Position numbers and translations under genes: made by a program. The notes beneath the pieces are model-generated. The model ran no database searches. It was not told the DNA's origin and worked only from the letters and a program-made list of their open reading frames with translations. Shown one piece after another: positions 48,644 through 58,377 of a stretch of DNA of 64,000 bases. This DNA comes from JADGGM01 sp025449955 (GTDB lineage Bacteria; Gemmatimonadota; Gemmatimonadetes; Gemmatimonadales; Gemmatimonadaceae): the NCBI GenBank assembly GCA_036554285.1, contig DATBNO010000016.1, forward strand, positions 186,001 through 250,000. Reading direction: 5' to 3'. How positions within the stretch are numbered: the stretch's first letter is position 1; the number at the start of each line of letters is the position of its first letter.

Positions 48644-49758
48644 CGCGGCGCGGGCGTGGGGGACTCGGGTGGGTGGTCGCGGCGATCACGGCGTCGGCGT
48701 GCGGTGGGAAGGGTGCGTCCAAGGTGGCGGCGGCGCCGGCGGCCGTCGACGTAGGACGTGAGAACATCGCCATCGCGTCGACGCAACAATTGCAGAGCGG
48801 TCCGTCGGTATCGGGCACCCTCGAAGCTCGGCAGACGGCGACGCTGCGCGCGGAAGTGGCCGGCCCGGTGGTGCAGACGTACGTGGATCGCGGCCAGTCC
48901 GTTAGGCGTGGGCAGCTGCTGGCGCGCATCGATGACACATCGCTGCGGCAGGCGGCGTTGTCGGCGCAGTCGGGGGCGCGGTCGGCCAAGCTCTCGCTCG
49001 ACAACGCGCAGCGCAACTTCGATCGGTCGAAGGCGTTGGAACAGGCGGGGGCGATTGCCGAACGCGATCTGGAATCGGCACAGAGCCAATTGGCGGCGGC
49101 GGGCGCGGCGAACGACGATGCGCAGTCGCGCCTCACGCAGGCACAGCAGATGTTGGACAAGTCGTTCATTCGCGCACCGTTCGACGGCCAGGTGAGCGAC
49201 CGGCAGGTGAGCGCGGGCGATGTCGTGCAACCCGGAAGCGCGTTGTTGACGGTGATCGATCCGGCGAGCATGCGTCTCGAGGCATCGGTGCCATCGGAGC
49301 AAATCTCGGCGATCAAGCGTGACGCGCCGGTCCAATTCTCGGTGTCGGGATATCCGGGGCGGATGTTCGTTGGGCACATCGAGTTCGTGAGTCCGGCGGC
49401 GGATCCGGTGACGCGGCAGATCAAGATCGACGTGACGATTCCGAACGACCGCAGCGACCTGGTGGCCGGGTTGTTCGCGCAGGGGCGCGTGGCGTCGGAG
49501 ACGCGCACGGCGCTGGTGGCGCCGGTGAGCGCGGTGGATCAGCGCGGCGTGACGCCGGCGGTGGTCCGGATTCGGGGCGGGAAGACGGAGCGGGTGGCGG
49601 TCCAGTTAGGCATTCGGGACGATGCGCGGGGGCTGTACGAGGTGACGGCGGGGTTGTCGGCGGGCGACACGCTGCTGGTGGGTGCGGCGCAGGGGATCAC
49701 GCCGGGCACGCCGGTCAAGGTCGTGGTGTCGTCCGATCCGACGTCGGCAGCGCGTTAG
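48640..49758 (+). CDS. RND efflux periplasmic adaptor (membrane fusion protein)
   Basis: 372-residue adaptor with a lipobox signal (AITASAC, Cys21), so lipid-anchored to the inner membrane. Barrel-sandwich halves (ATLRAEVAGPVVQTYVDRGQSVRRGQLLARID and KSFIRAPFDGQVSDRQVSAGDVVQPGSALLTVID) flank a coiled-coil hairpin (about 100-165). A beta-barrel and membrane-proximal domain follow. Starts in the stop of the TolC-like gene. Its own TAG stop lies within a GTTAGGC heptamer 15 bases before the RND gene. Confidence 0.93.
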   Translation: MTRRGRGGLGWVVAAITASACGGKGASKVAAAPAAVDVGRENIAIASTQQLQSGPSVSGTLEARQTATLRAEVAGPVVQTYVDRGQSVRRGQLLARIDDTSLRQAALSAQSGARSAKLSLDNAQRNFDRSKALEQAGAIAERDLESAQSQLAAAGAANDDAQSRLTQAQQMLDKSFIRAPFDGQVSDRQVSAGDVVQPGSALLTVIDPASMRLEASVPSEQISAIKRDAPVQFSVSGYPGRMFVGHIEFVSPAADPVTRQIKIDVTIPNDRSDLVAGLFAQGRVASETRTALVAPVSAVDQRGVTPAVVRIRGGKTERVAVQLGIRDDARGLYEVTAGLSAGDTLLVGAAQGITPGTPVKVVVSSDPTSAAR

Positions 49759-49773
49759 GCGGGCGAGGGAACC

Positions 49774-52700
49774 ATGTTCATTTCCGATTTTGCCATCAAG
49801 CGGCCGATCGTCACGATCTCGGTGATCCTGGCGCTGGTCGCGTTCGGCGTCGCGTCGCTCGCCCAACTGCAGACGGACGAGTTCCCGGACATTCAGCAGC
49901 CGATGATCGCGGTGAGCATCTCGTATCCCGGGGCGTCGCCGGACGTGGTGGAGCGCGAGGTGGTCGACCCGATCGAGGACGCGTTCTCGTCGATCACGGG
50001 CATCGATTGGCAGCGGACGACGTCGACGTCGAGCGATGGGTTGGCGCAGTTCCTCGTCGTGTTCGACTACGACAAGGATATCCAGCAGGCGTCGCAGGAC
50101 ATTCGCGATGCGATTTCGACGAAGCGCGAGGACCTGCCCACAGAAATGAAAGAGCCGGTGCTGAGCCGGCTCGACCCGAGCGAGATGCCGGTGATTTCGC
50201 TCACGCTCACGTCGACGACGATTCCGCCGGCGACGCTGACGCGGATCGCCGATCCGGGCATCGTGCGCGACCTACGGTCGGTCCCCGGCGTCGGCGAGGT
50301 GAGCGTGGCGGGAGGGATCAAGCGCGAGATGACGGTGCAGGTGCATCCGTCGGACCTGCAGGCGAACGGCGTGAGCATTGCGGACGTCGTGCAGGCGATC
50401 GGTCAGCAGAATCTCGCGGCCCCGGTAGGGCGATTGAACGGCGCGCTCGAGGAGCAATCGATCCGCCTCAAGGGCCGGCTGGACGATGCGCAGGACTTTG
50501 CCAACCTCGTCGTGGCCGAACGCGGCGGGACGGTGATTCGGTTAGGCCAAGTGGCGTCGGTGTTCGACGGGACGGAGGAAGCACGGACGAGCGCCGTGTT
50601 CAACGGGCGCGACGCCGTCGGTATCGACATCAAGAAGTCGAAGGGCTACAGCACGACGGCGGTGAGCAAGGCGGTGCTCGAGCACGTGGCGCGGCTGCAG
50701 AAAACACTGCCGGCCGGTGCACGCCTGGAAGTGGTGCAGAACGCGGGCGACCGGGTGAAGCACGCGGTAGCCAACGTCGAGGAAGCGCTGGTCGAGGGCG
50801 CGCTGCTCACGGTGCTGGTGGTGTTTCTGTTCCTCAACTCGTGGCGATCGACGGTGATCACGGGGTTGGCGTTGCCGGTGAGCGTGCTGGCGTCGTTCAT
50901 CGCCGTGTGGGTGTTCGGGTTCACACTGAACACGATGTCTCTGTTAGGCCTGTCCCTGGCGATCGGCATTCTGATCGACGACGCGATCGTGGTCCGCGAG
51001 AACATTGTCAGGCACATCGAGATGGGGAAGAACCATTTCGAGGCGTCGCACGAGGGTACGAACGAAATCGGGTTGGCGGTGGCGGCGACGACGTTTTCGA
51101 TCGTGGCGGTGTTCGTGCCGATCGCGTTCATGTACGGGCTGGCGGGACAGTGGTTCAAGCCGTTCGCGTTGACGATCGCGTGCGCGGTGCTGGTGTCCTT
51201 GTTCGTGTCGTTCTCGCTCGATCCGATGTTGTCGGCATACTGGGCCGACCCGCAAGTCGAAGCGCACCAGCATCGCGGTTTCATCTCGCATCACCTGGAG
51301 CGATTCAACCGCTGGTTCGATCGAATGGCGGACCGGTACAAGGGAGTGATCGGCTGGGCGTTGGATCATCGCGCGGCCATGGTCGCGCTGGCGGTGGCGA
51401 GCTTCGTGGCAACGTTAGGCTTGGTCGGCACCGGGCTGGTGGGCGCGGAGTTCGTGCCGGTGAGTGACCGGAGCGAAGTGGATTTCATCGTCGAAACGCC
51501 GCCCGGGTCGAATCTCGAGTACACGAAGCTCAAAGCCGAAGAAGCGGCGCGCATGGCGCGGGCGCATCGCGAGGTGGCGTACACGTACACCACCGTGGGG
51601 ACCGAGCTGTTAGGCAGAGCGCCGGGTGTGGATCAGGCGTTGGTGTACGTGAAGTTGATTCCGAAGGCGGATCGGTCCTTGAGCCAAGACCAGTTGGGCG
51701 ACATCCTGCGCCGCGAGCTGCTCAAGATCGGCGGCGCGACGGCGTCGGTGTACACGAGCGGGTTCGGCGGCGCGATGAAGCAGATTCAGATCCAGTTCCG
51801 CGGGAGCGACGCGAACGTGTTGACGACGTTCGCCGAGCAGGCGGCACAGGCATCGGCGCGGGTGCCGGGCGCGGTGGACATCGGGCTCTCGACGCGCGGG
51901 CAGAAGCCGGAGCTCGAGGTGCAGGTGAACCGGCCGCTCGCCGGATCGTTAGGCATCACGGTGGGCCAGGTGGCGCAGTCGCTGCGGCCGGCGTTCGCGG
52001 GGCTCAAGGCCGGGGACTGGGTGGATCCGTCGGGCGAGACGCGCGACGTGACGGTGCGGCTGGCGCCCGAGTCGCGCGAACGGCCGGCGGACCTGGCGCG
52101 GCTGCCGCTGGTGGTGGGCGGCGGGCAGGGCGCGGCGCCGGTGACGATTCCGTTAGGCCAGATCGCGACGATAGCCGAGGGCGTGGGGCCGGCCGAGATC
52201 CAGCACCTGAATCGCGAGAAGGTGGTGAGCGTCGAAGCCAACGTGCAGGGGCGTCCGCTCACCGAGGTGCTGAACGACATGAACGCGCGCATCGCCAAGC
52301 TCAGGGTACCGGCCGGCGTCGACATCACGCAGGGGGCGCAGGCGCAGGATCAGGCGGATGTGTACACGCGCGTGTTCGTGGCGCTGGGCATCGCGATCAT
52401 GCTCATGTACCTCATTTTGGTGGTGCAGTTCGGATCGTTCCTGGATCCCATTTCGATTCTCGTGTCGCTGCCGCTGTCCTTGATCGGGGTGGTGCTGGCG
52501 CTGCTCGTCACGGGCAGCACGATCAACATCATGAGCTTGATCGGCGTGATTCTGCTCATGGGGATCGTGGCCAAGAACGCGATTCTGCTCATCGACTTCG
52601 CGAAGTGGGCGCGCGAGCGCGGCGTGCCGTTGCGCGAGTCGCTGATCGAGGCGGGGCGGATCAGGCTCAGGCCGATCATCATGACGACGCTGGCGCTGAT

Positions 52701-52938
52701 CGCCGGCATGATGCCGGTGGCGATCGGGCACGGCGAAGGCGCCGATTTCCGGGCTCCGTTGGGCCGGGCGGTGATCGGCGGGGTGATCACGTCGACACTG
52801 CTGACCTTGTTAGTCATCCCGACCGTGTACGAGATTCTGGAGGGGTGGAAGGAGGGGTTGGCGGCGCGGTTCTTCAAGCGGCGCGGCACGGGTGAGTACG
52901 TGGTGCCGGGGGCGGAACCGGCGCACGGCGACGACTGA
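49774..52938 (+). CDS. RND-family multidrug efflux transporter (HAE1/AcrB-like)
   Basis: 1054-residue proton-driven inner-membrane pump. Typical start FISDFAIKRPIVTISV, then PMIAVSISYPGASPDVVEREV, two large periplasmic loops, and TM4/TM10 segments including GLSLAIGILIDDAIVVRENI (proton-relay Asp residues) and the late GVILLMGIVAKNAILLIDFA. About twelve transmembrane helices. The final component of the tetR-tolC-mfp-rnd operon. Sequence places it in the hydrophobe/amphiphile group (multidrug type) rather than heavy-metal pumps; the natural substrate is unknown. Confidence 0.94.
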   Translation: MFISDFAIKRPIVTISVILALVAFGVASLAQLQTDEFPDIQQPMIAVSISYPGASPDVVEREVVDPIEDAFSSITGIDWQRTTSTSSDGLAQFLVVFDYDKDIQQASQDIRDAISTKREDLPTEMKEPVLSRLDPSEMPVISLTLTSTTIPPATLTRIADPGIVRDLRSVPGVGEVSVAGGIKREMTVQVHPSDLQANGVSIADVVQAIGQQNLAAPVGRLNGALEEQSIRLKGRLDDAQDFANLVVAERGGTVIRLGQVASVFDGTEEARTSAVFNGRDAVGIDIKKSKGYSTTAVSKAVLEHVARLQKTLPAGARLEVVQNAGDRVKHAVANVEEALVEGALLTVLVVFLFLNSWRSTVITGLALPVSVLASFIAVWVFGFTLNTMSLLGLSLAIGILIDDAIVVRENIVRHIEMGKNHFEASHEGTNEIGLAVAATTFSIVAVFVPIAFMYGLAGQWFKPFALTIACAVLVSLFVSFSLDPMLSAYWADPQVEAHQHRGFISHHLERFNRWFDRMADRYKGVIGWALDHRAAMVALAVASFVATLGLVGTGLVGAEFVPVSDRSEVDFIVETPPGSNLEYTKLKAEEAARMARAHREVAYTYTTVGTELLGRAPGVDQALVYVKLIPKADRSLSQDQLGDILRRELLKIGGATASVYTSGFGGAMKQIQIQFRGSDANVLTTFAEQAAQASARVPGAVDIGLSTRGQKPELEVQVNRPLAGSLGITVGQVAQSLRPAFAGLKAGDWVDPSGETRDVTVRLAPESRERPADLARLPLVVGGGQGAAPVTIPLGQIATIAEGVGPAEIQHLNREKVVSVEANVQGRPLTEVLNDMNARIAKLRVPAGVDITQGAQAQDQADVYTRVFVALGIAIMLMYLILVVQFGSFLDPISILVSLPLSLIGVVLALLVTGSTINIMSLIGVILLMGIVAKNAILLIDFAKWARERGVPLRESLIEAGRIRLRPIIMTTLALIAGMMPVAIGHGEGADFRAPLGRAVIGGVITSTLLTLLVIPTVYEILEGWKEGLAARFFKRRGTGEYVVPGAEPAHGDD

Positions 52939-52952
52939 TCTCGGGTAGGGGG

Positions 52953-53666
52953 ATGACGATGGATCTCAAGAGCGCGAAGGTGCTGGTGACGGGTGGCAGC
53001 TCGGGCATCGGACTGGCGACGGCGAAGCGGCTGGTGGCGGCGGGCGCGAAGGTGGCGATTTGCGGTCGCAACGGGGCGCGGGTGCGGGCGGCAGGGAAGT
53101 CGACCGGCGCGGTCGCGATCGAAGCCGACGTGAGTCGGGAGGCCGACGTGGGGCGATTGGTCGAGACCGTCGTGCGAGAGTTAGGCGGGTACGACACGCT
53201 CATCAACAACGCGGGGTTCGGCCGGTTCGCACCGTTGGTCGACATGTCGATGGCCGACTTCCGCAGCGTGTGGGAGACGAACGTGCTGGGCGCGATGCTG
53301 GTGACGCGGGATTCGGCGCGCCACTTCGTACGGCAGCAGGGCGGGAACATCGTGAACGTGGCGTCGACGTCGGGGCAGCGCGGCGGAGCGAACGGCACGG
53401 CGTACGCGTCGAGCAAGTTCGCGCTCGCGGGCCTAACGGACGTGTGGCGGACGGAGCTGCGTCAGTACGGCATCCGCGTGATGCAGATCAACCCGAGTGA
53501 GGTGCTGACCGAGTTCCGGGCGAACTCGGGGAGGCCGAGTCCGGGCGAGAACGCGACGAAGCTGCACGCGGACGACATTGCGGACGTGATCGTGGGCATG
53601 TTGGCGCTGGGCGACCGGGTGTTGATCAAGGACATCACGGTGTGGGCGACGAACCCAGAGGACTAA
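52953..53666 (+). CDS. Short-chain dehydrogenase/reductase
   Basis: 237-residue classical SDR. NAD(P) motif TGGSSGIG, NNAG, catalytic Ser region (VNVASTSG) and YASSK (Tyr-x-x-x-Lys). It begins 14 bases after the RND gene on the same strand and is probably cotranscribed. The Arg in ICGRNGAR after strand 2 suggests NADPH use. Substrate not predictable; FabG-like oxidoreductases are often carried at the end of efflux operons. Confidence 0.9.
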   Translation: MTMDLKSAKVLVTGGSSGIGLATAKRLVAAGAKVAICGRNGARVRAAGKSTGAVAIEADVSREADVGRLVETVVRELGGYDTLINNAGFGRFAPLVDMSMADFRSVWETNVLGAMLVTRDSARHFVRQQGGNIVNVASTSGQRGGANGTAYASSKFALAGLTDVWRTELRQYGIRVMQINPSEVLTEFRANSGRPSPGENATKLHADDIADVIVGMLALGDRVLIKDITVWATNPED

Positions 53667-56110
53667 CGGTCCCTGAATCAACGGCCCGCCCTGCGGGCGG
53701 CGGTCGCACGCCCCGCGCGACGAGCGCGGGCCCGGATCTGACCTTTGCCGTCCGCCAGCTACGGCGGCACCCCGCCTTCACGGCGATCGCGGTGTTGACG
53801 CTGGCGTTAGGCATTGGAGTCACCACCGCGATGTTCAGCGTGGTGCACCAACTGCTGCTCGATCCGATCCCGTTCCGCGACGGTGATCGCATGGTGCGCT
53901 TGTACCAGGGTATGAGAGCACTGTTGTCGAACGGCGACGACCACATGGTTCTGGCGAGGCCATCGGTCGTGGTGGCGCGAGCGTGGCGCGATCGATCGAG
54001 GACGCTCGAGCAGGTTGTGTGGCGGGGCCAGGGAGGCAGTGTGCTCGTCGGTGACGACTCGGCGTCAACGCTCGTGCAAGCCGACGCCATATCGTCCGAT
54101 GTCCCATCGTTCCTCGGCATCAGGCCTGTGCTTGGACGCAGCTTCGCTGCGGATGAGACGAGGCCGGGAGCCGAGCCGACGGTGGTACTCGGCAACGGGC
54201 TCTGGCGAAGCCGCTTTGGCGGTGCTCGGGACGTGATTGGTCGCACGCTAAGGGTCGACGATACGCTGCGCACGATCATCGGTGTCATGCCGCCGGGCAT
54301 CTCGCTGCCGGGGGAGTTGCCGGTGGGCGTGTGGCTTCCTCTCGTGATCCGGAGCGACAGCGACGCCGTCATTCCGTGGGCGAGATTGCGTCCCGGAGTA
54401 TCCGTGCAAGCGGCAGAGAGGGAGCTGGCCGGTATCTTTTCCGAGGTGGCGCGGCCGTCAGAGCGGTTCAAGCTCTCGGCGCAGGTGGTTCCGTTGCGCG
54501 ACTACCTCGGCACGCATGTCCAACGCGCGATCGGCCTGATCGCGGCGGCCGTCGGTCTGGTGCTGCTCATCGCGTGTGGGAACGTGGCCAATCTTCTCCT
54601 TGCGCGCGCGGCCGGGCGCCAGCGCGAATTGTCGATGCGAACTGCGTTAGGCGCGAGCCGGTGGCGCCTGGTGCGCCAGTTCGCCGCCGAGAGTCTGTGC
54701 ATCACGCTTCTCGCCGGCTCATTCGGCGTGCTGCTCGCATGGCGCGTGATCGCCGTGGTCGATGCGACGCGGCCGTCCAATTTGGCGACGCTCGATGCAG
54801 CGCGGTTGGATCTGACGGCAGTGCTATGGACGGTGGGCGTGTCGGTGGCGACCGGCCTGCTGTTCGGCACGGTGCCATTGTTGGTCGGCGCCGGGCGGAA
54901 TCCGGCCGACGTACTCAAGAGCGCCTCGCGCACCGCGTCTGGTAGTCGGGAGGGCGTCCGGTTGCGAGCAGCACTCATCGTCGGCGAGATCGCACTGTCC
55001 GTCGCGCTGCTTGTCGGTGCCGGCTTGCTGATACGAAGCGTGCGCGCGTTGCAGACGGAAGATGTCGGTTTCGATCCGCATGGATTGACGTCGATGTACG
55101 TGTGGTTCCCGGGACCACGGTTCGCGAGGCCCGAGGCGGCCAAGGCCGCGTTGGATCAACTCGTCAGGGAGGTGCGTCTGCTGCCGGGCGTCTCAGCCGT
55201 GACGCTCGCCGCCGGCGCTCCGCCGACATCCGGTATCATGTTCGGCGGACTCGAGGTTGCCGACCAACCTGCGGGCGTGGTCGATTCCACCAAGTTCCTC
55301 GGCTTCAACGAGGTGCAGCCCGACTTCTTCAAGGTTCTGCATCTGCCGATTGTCGCGGGACGCGTTCTCGACAGCGACACCGCAGCACACACCGTGATGG
55401 TGAGTACGGCGATGGCGCAACACTACTGGCCGGGTGTCAGCGCGTTAGGCAAGCGGGTTCGCTTCGGGCCCGGTCAGCCGTGGCAGGTCGTTGCCGGTGT
55501 CGTAGCCGAGACACGCGCGCCCGGCGAGTCGATGGCGCTGCCCTATCAGCTCTACACGCCGCTGACGCTCAGGTCGGGCGGGATGCTGATCGTTCGTGCA
55601 TCCAGACCATCTCCTCATCTTCAGTCGTCGATGACGCGGCTGGCGAGTGCCATCGATCCCAGGACACGCGTCGACGCCAGGTCAATGGATGCTGAGTTCG
55701 CCGCGCTGTTCGCGGGGCGACGATTCACGATGATGCTGTTGTCGGTGTTCGCGGCTTTTGCGTTCGTTCTGTCGACGGTGGGGCTCTACGGCGTGATGGC
55801 GTATGCTGTCGTGCAGCGAACCCGAGAAATGGGGGTGCGATTGGCAGTCGGCGCGACTCCACGGGCAATCACGCAGCTCGTGGTGCGGGACGGTGCACGG
55901 CTCGCGGCGGCCGGGCTGGTGGCCGGTGCCCTATTCACGTTTGGCCTAACGCGCGTCGCGCGCTCGGTGCTCGCTGGTGTCGGGTCGTTAGACCCGGCGA
56001 TCTTCGTCGCCGTTGCTGCGCTGATGGCGGTGGCAGCCGTTCTCGCTTCGTACATCCCCGCACGGCGCGCCGCGCGCGTCGACCCGGCCATCGCCCTGCG
56101 CGCGGAGTAG
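53642..56110 (+). CDS. Orphan duplicated MacB/FtsX-type permease (ADOP-like)
   Basis: 822-residue membrane protein with two MacB-like periplasmic domains and two FtsX transmembrane units. The first starts LTFAVRQLRRHPAFTAIAVLTLALGIGVTTAMFSV; ALGASRWRLVRQF and the second unit's VQRTREMGVRLAVGATPRAI are the conserved cytoplasmic loops. Final strand SYIPARRAARVDPAIALRAE is typical. It has no ATPase domain, matching the acidobacterial duplicated orphan permease group. A GTG start at 53642 overlaps the SDR gene by 25 bases; the true start could be later. Role unknown. Confidence 0.85.
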   Translation: MGDEPRGLTVPESTARPAGGGRTPRATSAGPDLTFAVRQLRRHPAFTAIAVLTLALGIGVTTAMFSVVHQLLLDPIPFRDGDRMVRLYQGMRALLSNGDDHMVLARPSVVVARAWRDRSRTLEQVVWRGQGGSVLVGDDSASTLVQADAISSDVPSFLGIRPVLGRSFAADETRPGAEPTVVLGNGLWRSRFGGARDVIGRTLRVDDTLRTIIGVMPPGISLPGELPVGVWLPLVIRSDSDAVIPWARLRPGVSVQAAERELAGIFSEVARPSERFKLSAQVVPLRDYLGTHVQRAIGLIAAAVGLVLLIACGNVANLLLARAAGRQRELSMRTALGASRWRLVRQFAAESLCITLLAGSFGVLLAWRVIAVVDATRPSNLATLDAARLDLTAVLWTVGVSVATGLLFGTVPLLVGAGRNPADVLKSASRTASGSREGVRLRAALIVGEIALSVALLVGAGLLIRSVRALQTEDVGFDPHGLTSMYVWFPGPRFARPEAAKAALDQLVREVRLLPGVSAVTLAAGAPPTSGIMFGGLEVADQPAGVVDSTKFLGFNEVQPDFFKVLHLPIVAGRVLDSDTAAHTVMVSTAMAQHYWPGVSALGKRVRFGPGQPWQVVAGVVAETRAPGESMALPYQLYTPLTLRSGGMLIVRASRPSPHLQSSMTRLASAIDPRTRVDARSMDAEFAALFAGRRFTMMLLSVFAAFAFVLSTVGLYGVMAYAVVQRTREMGVRLAVGATPRAITQLVVRDGARLAAAGLVAGALFTFGLTRVARSVLAGVGSLDPAIFVAVAALMAVAAVLASYIPARRAARVDPAIALRAE

Positions 56111-56111
56111 G

Positions 56112-57224
56112 CTACTTCCAGCGGAACAGCTTCAGCGACACCAGGAAGCTCGCGACCAGCCACGCGAGGGCGATGCCTAACTCGCCGGCCACTTGGCCGA
56201 GCGACGCGCCCTGCAGCATGTTGGCGCGGAGCGCGTTGTTGACCGCAGTGAGCGGCAGCGCCTGGATGAACGGCTGCATGGTGTGCGGGAAGTTGGACGC
56301 CGAGAAGAACACGCCCGAGAACACCCACATCGGGAGCATCACGAGGTTCATCAGCCCCGATGCGCCTTCCACGGTGCGGGCACGCGACGCGACCAACAGC
56401 CCCATCGCGCCGAAGGTGAGCGACGCGACGAGGCAGATGAACGCGAGCACGACAAAGGACCCGCGGAGCGGCACGCCGAAGATGAGCGCGCCGAAGCCCA
56501 ACAGCGTCACCACCTCGAAGGCCAACATCGTCAGACGCGACAACAGAAACGACGCGAGATACTCGGGCTTCCGCATCGGCGTGGCGATGAGACGCTTGAG
56601 CAGTTTCTTCTTGCGCGCGTCGACGATGGCGAAGCCGATGCCCCAGATGCCGCTGCCCATGAGGTTCATGCCTAACAGGCCGGGGATCACGAAATCGATG
56701 TAGCGCGAGCCGCGCTCGCGGATGTGCTGATCGGCGGCGGCGACCGGGTCGCGGCGACCAGCGGCGCGCTGGACGGCGGCGTCGGCGACGAGGCGCGCGG
56801 CGCGCGCTTCGGGGCGCGTGTCGTCATAGCGGTACGAGACGGCGCCGCCTAACTGGGGAATGACGACGAGGGCCACGGTGCCGGTGCGGAGGGCGCGCAT
56901 CGCGGCGCTGTCGTCGAGCAGATCGACGTCGAGCGTCGAGTCGCCGCGCAAGGCGGCGGCGAGCGGCGCGGCACCGGGCGCCGTGGACAACACCGCGACG
57001 TGCTGCCGCTCGGCGGGCCGATTGCGGAACGCGATGCCGAGTCCGGCGGCGAGCAGCACCGGGAACACGAACACCCAGAACACGGCCTCGGGCTCGCGCA
57101 GGAATTCGCGATAGCGCACGAGCGTCAGTTGGGCGAGCGAGCTGTCGCGGAGTCGCCGGCGGCGACGCGGCGGCGGCGACGCGGGGTTGTCGCGCGCCGG
57201 CGGAGCGAGTGTCGTTTCAGTCAT
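56112..57224 (-). CDS. ABC-2 type transporter permease
   Basis: 370-residue permease with an N-terminal helix (about 44-65), a large extracytoplasmic loop (70-185) and five C-terminal helices. They begin FVIPGLLGMNLMGSGIWGIGFAIVDARKKKLLKRL; the central FSASNFPHTMQPFIQALPLT is characteristic of the ABC-2/NatB-like group. Partner of the ATPase encoded just upstream (8-base overlap). Converges on the orphan permease, separated by one base. Confidence 0.9.
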   Translation of the reverse strand: MTETTLAPPARDNPASPPPRRRRRLRDSSLAQLTLVRYREFLREPEAVFWVFVFPVLLAAGLGIAFRNRPAERQHVAVLSTAPGAAPLAAALRGDSTLDVDLLDDSAAMRALRTGTVALVVIPQLGGAVSYRYDDTRPEARAARLVADAAVQRAAGRRDPVAAADQHIRERGSRYIDFVIPGLLGMNLMGSGIWGIGFAIVDARKKKLLKRLIATPMRKPEYLASFLLSRLTMLAFEVVTLLGFGALIFGVPLRGSFVVLAFICLVASLTFGAMGLLVASRARTVEGASGLMNLVMLPMWVFSGVFFSASNFPHTMQPFIQALPLTAVNNALRANMLQGASLGQVAGELGIALAWLVASFLVSLKLFRWK

Positions 57225-58137
57225 CGCGCAGGTGGCGTCCGGTGAGCGACACGAAGACGTCCTCGAGTGTGGCCGAGTGTGTACGGAGCTCGCTCATCTG
57301 GATGCCGCGTTGCGTGAGCTCGCTGAGCAATGCGGGTACGGCGCGGTGGAGCTCGGCGACGTCGAGTTGATAGCCGCCGTCTTCAGCGCGCACGTCGAGC
57401 ACACCGTCCACGGCGCGCAGCGCGGGCACATCGATGCGGCTAGCGTTAGGCGCAGTGAACGTCACGACGTGCTCGGCACGCCGAGCGCGGATGAGCTCCC
57501 GCGGCGTGCCGAGCGCGATGACCTTGCCGTGGTCCATGATGGCAACGCGGTCGCAGAGGCGTTCGGCCTCATCCATATAGTGCGTGGTCAGCACGATGGT
57601 GCGACCGGCGGCGCGGAATTGTTCGATGAGCTCCCAGAGCTGTCGCCGCGCTTGTGGGTCGAGTCCGGTGGTCGGTTCATCGAGGAAGAGCAGCTCTGGG
57701 TCGCCGACGAGGGCGCAGGCGAGCGCCAGGCGCTGCTTCTGTCCGCCAGAGAGTCCACCGACGCGCGAGTGCTGTTTCTCCTCGAGCTGAACGAGGGCGA
57801 TGACGTCGCCAATCTCGCGGCCCTCGCGGAAGAACGAGCGAAACAGGCGAACGGTCTCTTCGACGGTAAGCTTCTCCGACAGTTGCGTTTCCTGGAGCTG
57901 GATGCCGAGTCGTTCGCGCAACTCGCGGGGCTGCTCGGTCCAGCGGCGGCCGAGGACGAGGACGTCGCCGCTGTCGGGCGCGGTGAGGCCTTCGCAAATC
58001 TCGATGGTGGTCGTTTTGCCCGCGCCGTTTGGTCCGAGGAGTCCGAAGCACTCGCCGGTGCGAACGTCGAGGTCGAGACCATCGACCGCGACGACATCGG
58101 GGTATGACTTGCGGAGCGCGCGGATAGTGAGCGACAT
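57217..58137 (-). CDS. ABC transporter ATP-binding protein (ABC-2 partner)
   Basis: 306-residue ATPase from the ATG at 58137 (an earlier in-frame ATG at 58149 would add four residues). Walker A GPNGAGKTTT, Q-loop in LGIQLQETQLS, signature LSGGQKQRLALA, Walker B LLFLDEPTTGLDPQA and the His loop LTTHYMDEAE are intact, with a C-terminal accessory domain (EDVFVSLTGRHL). First gene of a two-gene exporter of the drug/lipid (DrrA/NodI-like) type. Substrate unknown. Confidence 0.93.
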   Translation of the reverse strand: MSLTIRALRKSYPDVVAVDGLDLDVRTGECFGLLGPNGAGKTTTIEICEGLTAPDSGDVLVLGRRWTEQPRELRERLGIQLQETQLSEKLTVEETVRLFRSFFREGREIGDVIALVQLEEKQHSRVGGLSGGQKQRLALACALVGDPELLFLDEPTTGLDPQARRQLWELIEQFRAAGRTIVLTTHYMDEAERLCDRVAIMDHGKVIALGTPRELIRARRAEHVVTFTAPNASRIDVPALRAVDGVLDVRAEDGGYQLDVAELHRAVPALLSELTQRGIQMSELRTHSATLEDVFVSLTGRHLRDD

Positions 58138-58278
58138 GGGTAACGGCAAAAGGGGACGGGAAATATAGCGGGCAGGGAATAGGGAAATGGGGAACGGGGC
58201 AGTCGTGACACATGCGCGGGGTGCGGAGGGCGGGGTGCGGGTGCAGATTCGCCGACAGGCTTCGGGTACCGACCCGGG

Positions 58279-58308
58279 TTGTCACACCTGGTGCGATCCG
58301 GATACTTT
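58279..58308 (+). promoter_or_regulatory. Candidate promoter of the hydroxyproline operon
   Basis: TTGTCA (58279-58284) and TACTTT (58303-58308) with an 18-base spacer, about 70 bases before the GntR start, in a 240-base divergent gap. Moderate match only. GGTG / AGTGGTG half-sites near 58290 and 58315 might be regulator contacts. Confidence 0.35.
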
Positions 58309-58377
58309 ATCCCAAGTGGTGCGCGCGTCGCGTCCGCGGCGCGCCATCGTCGTTAGGCATTCGACCTCATCCAATCC

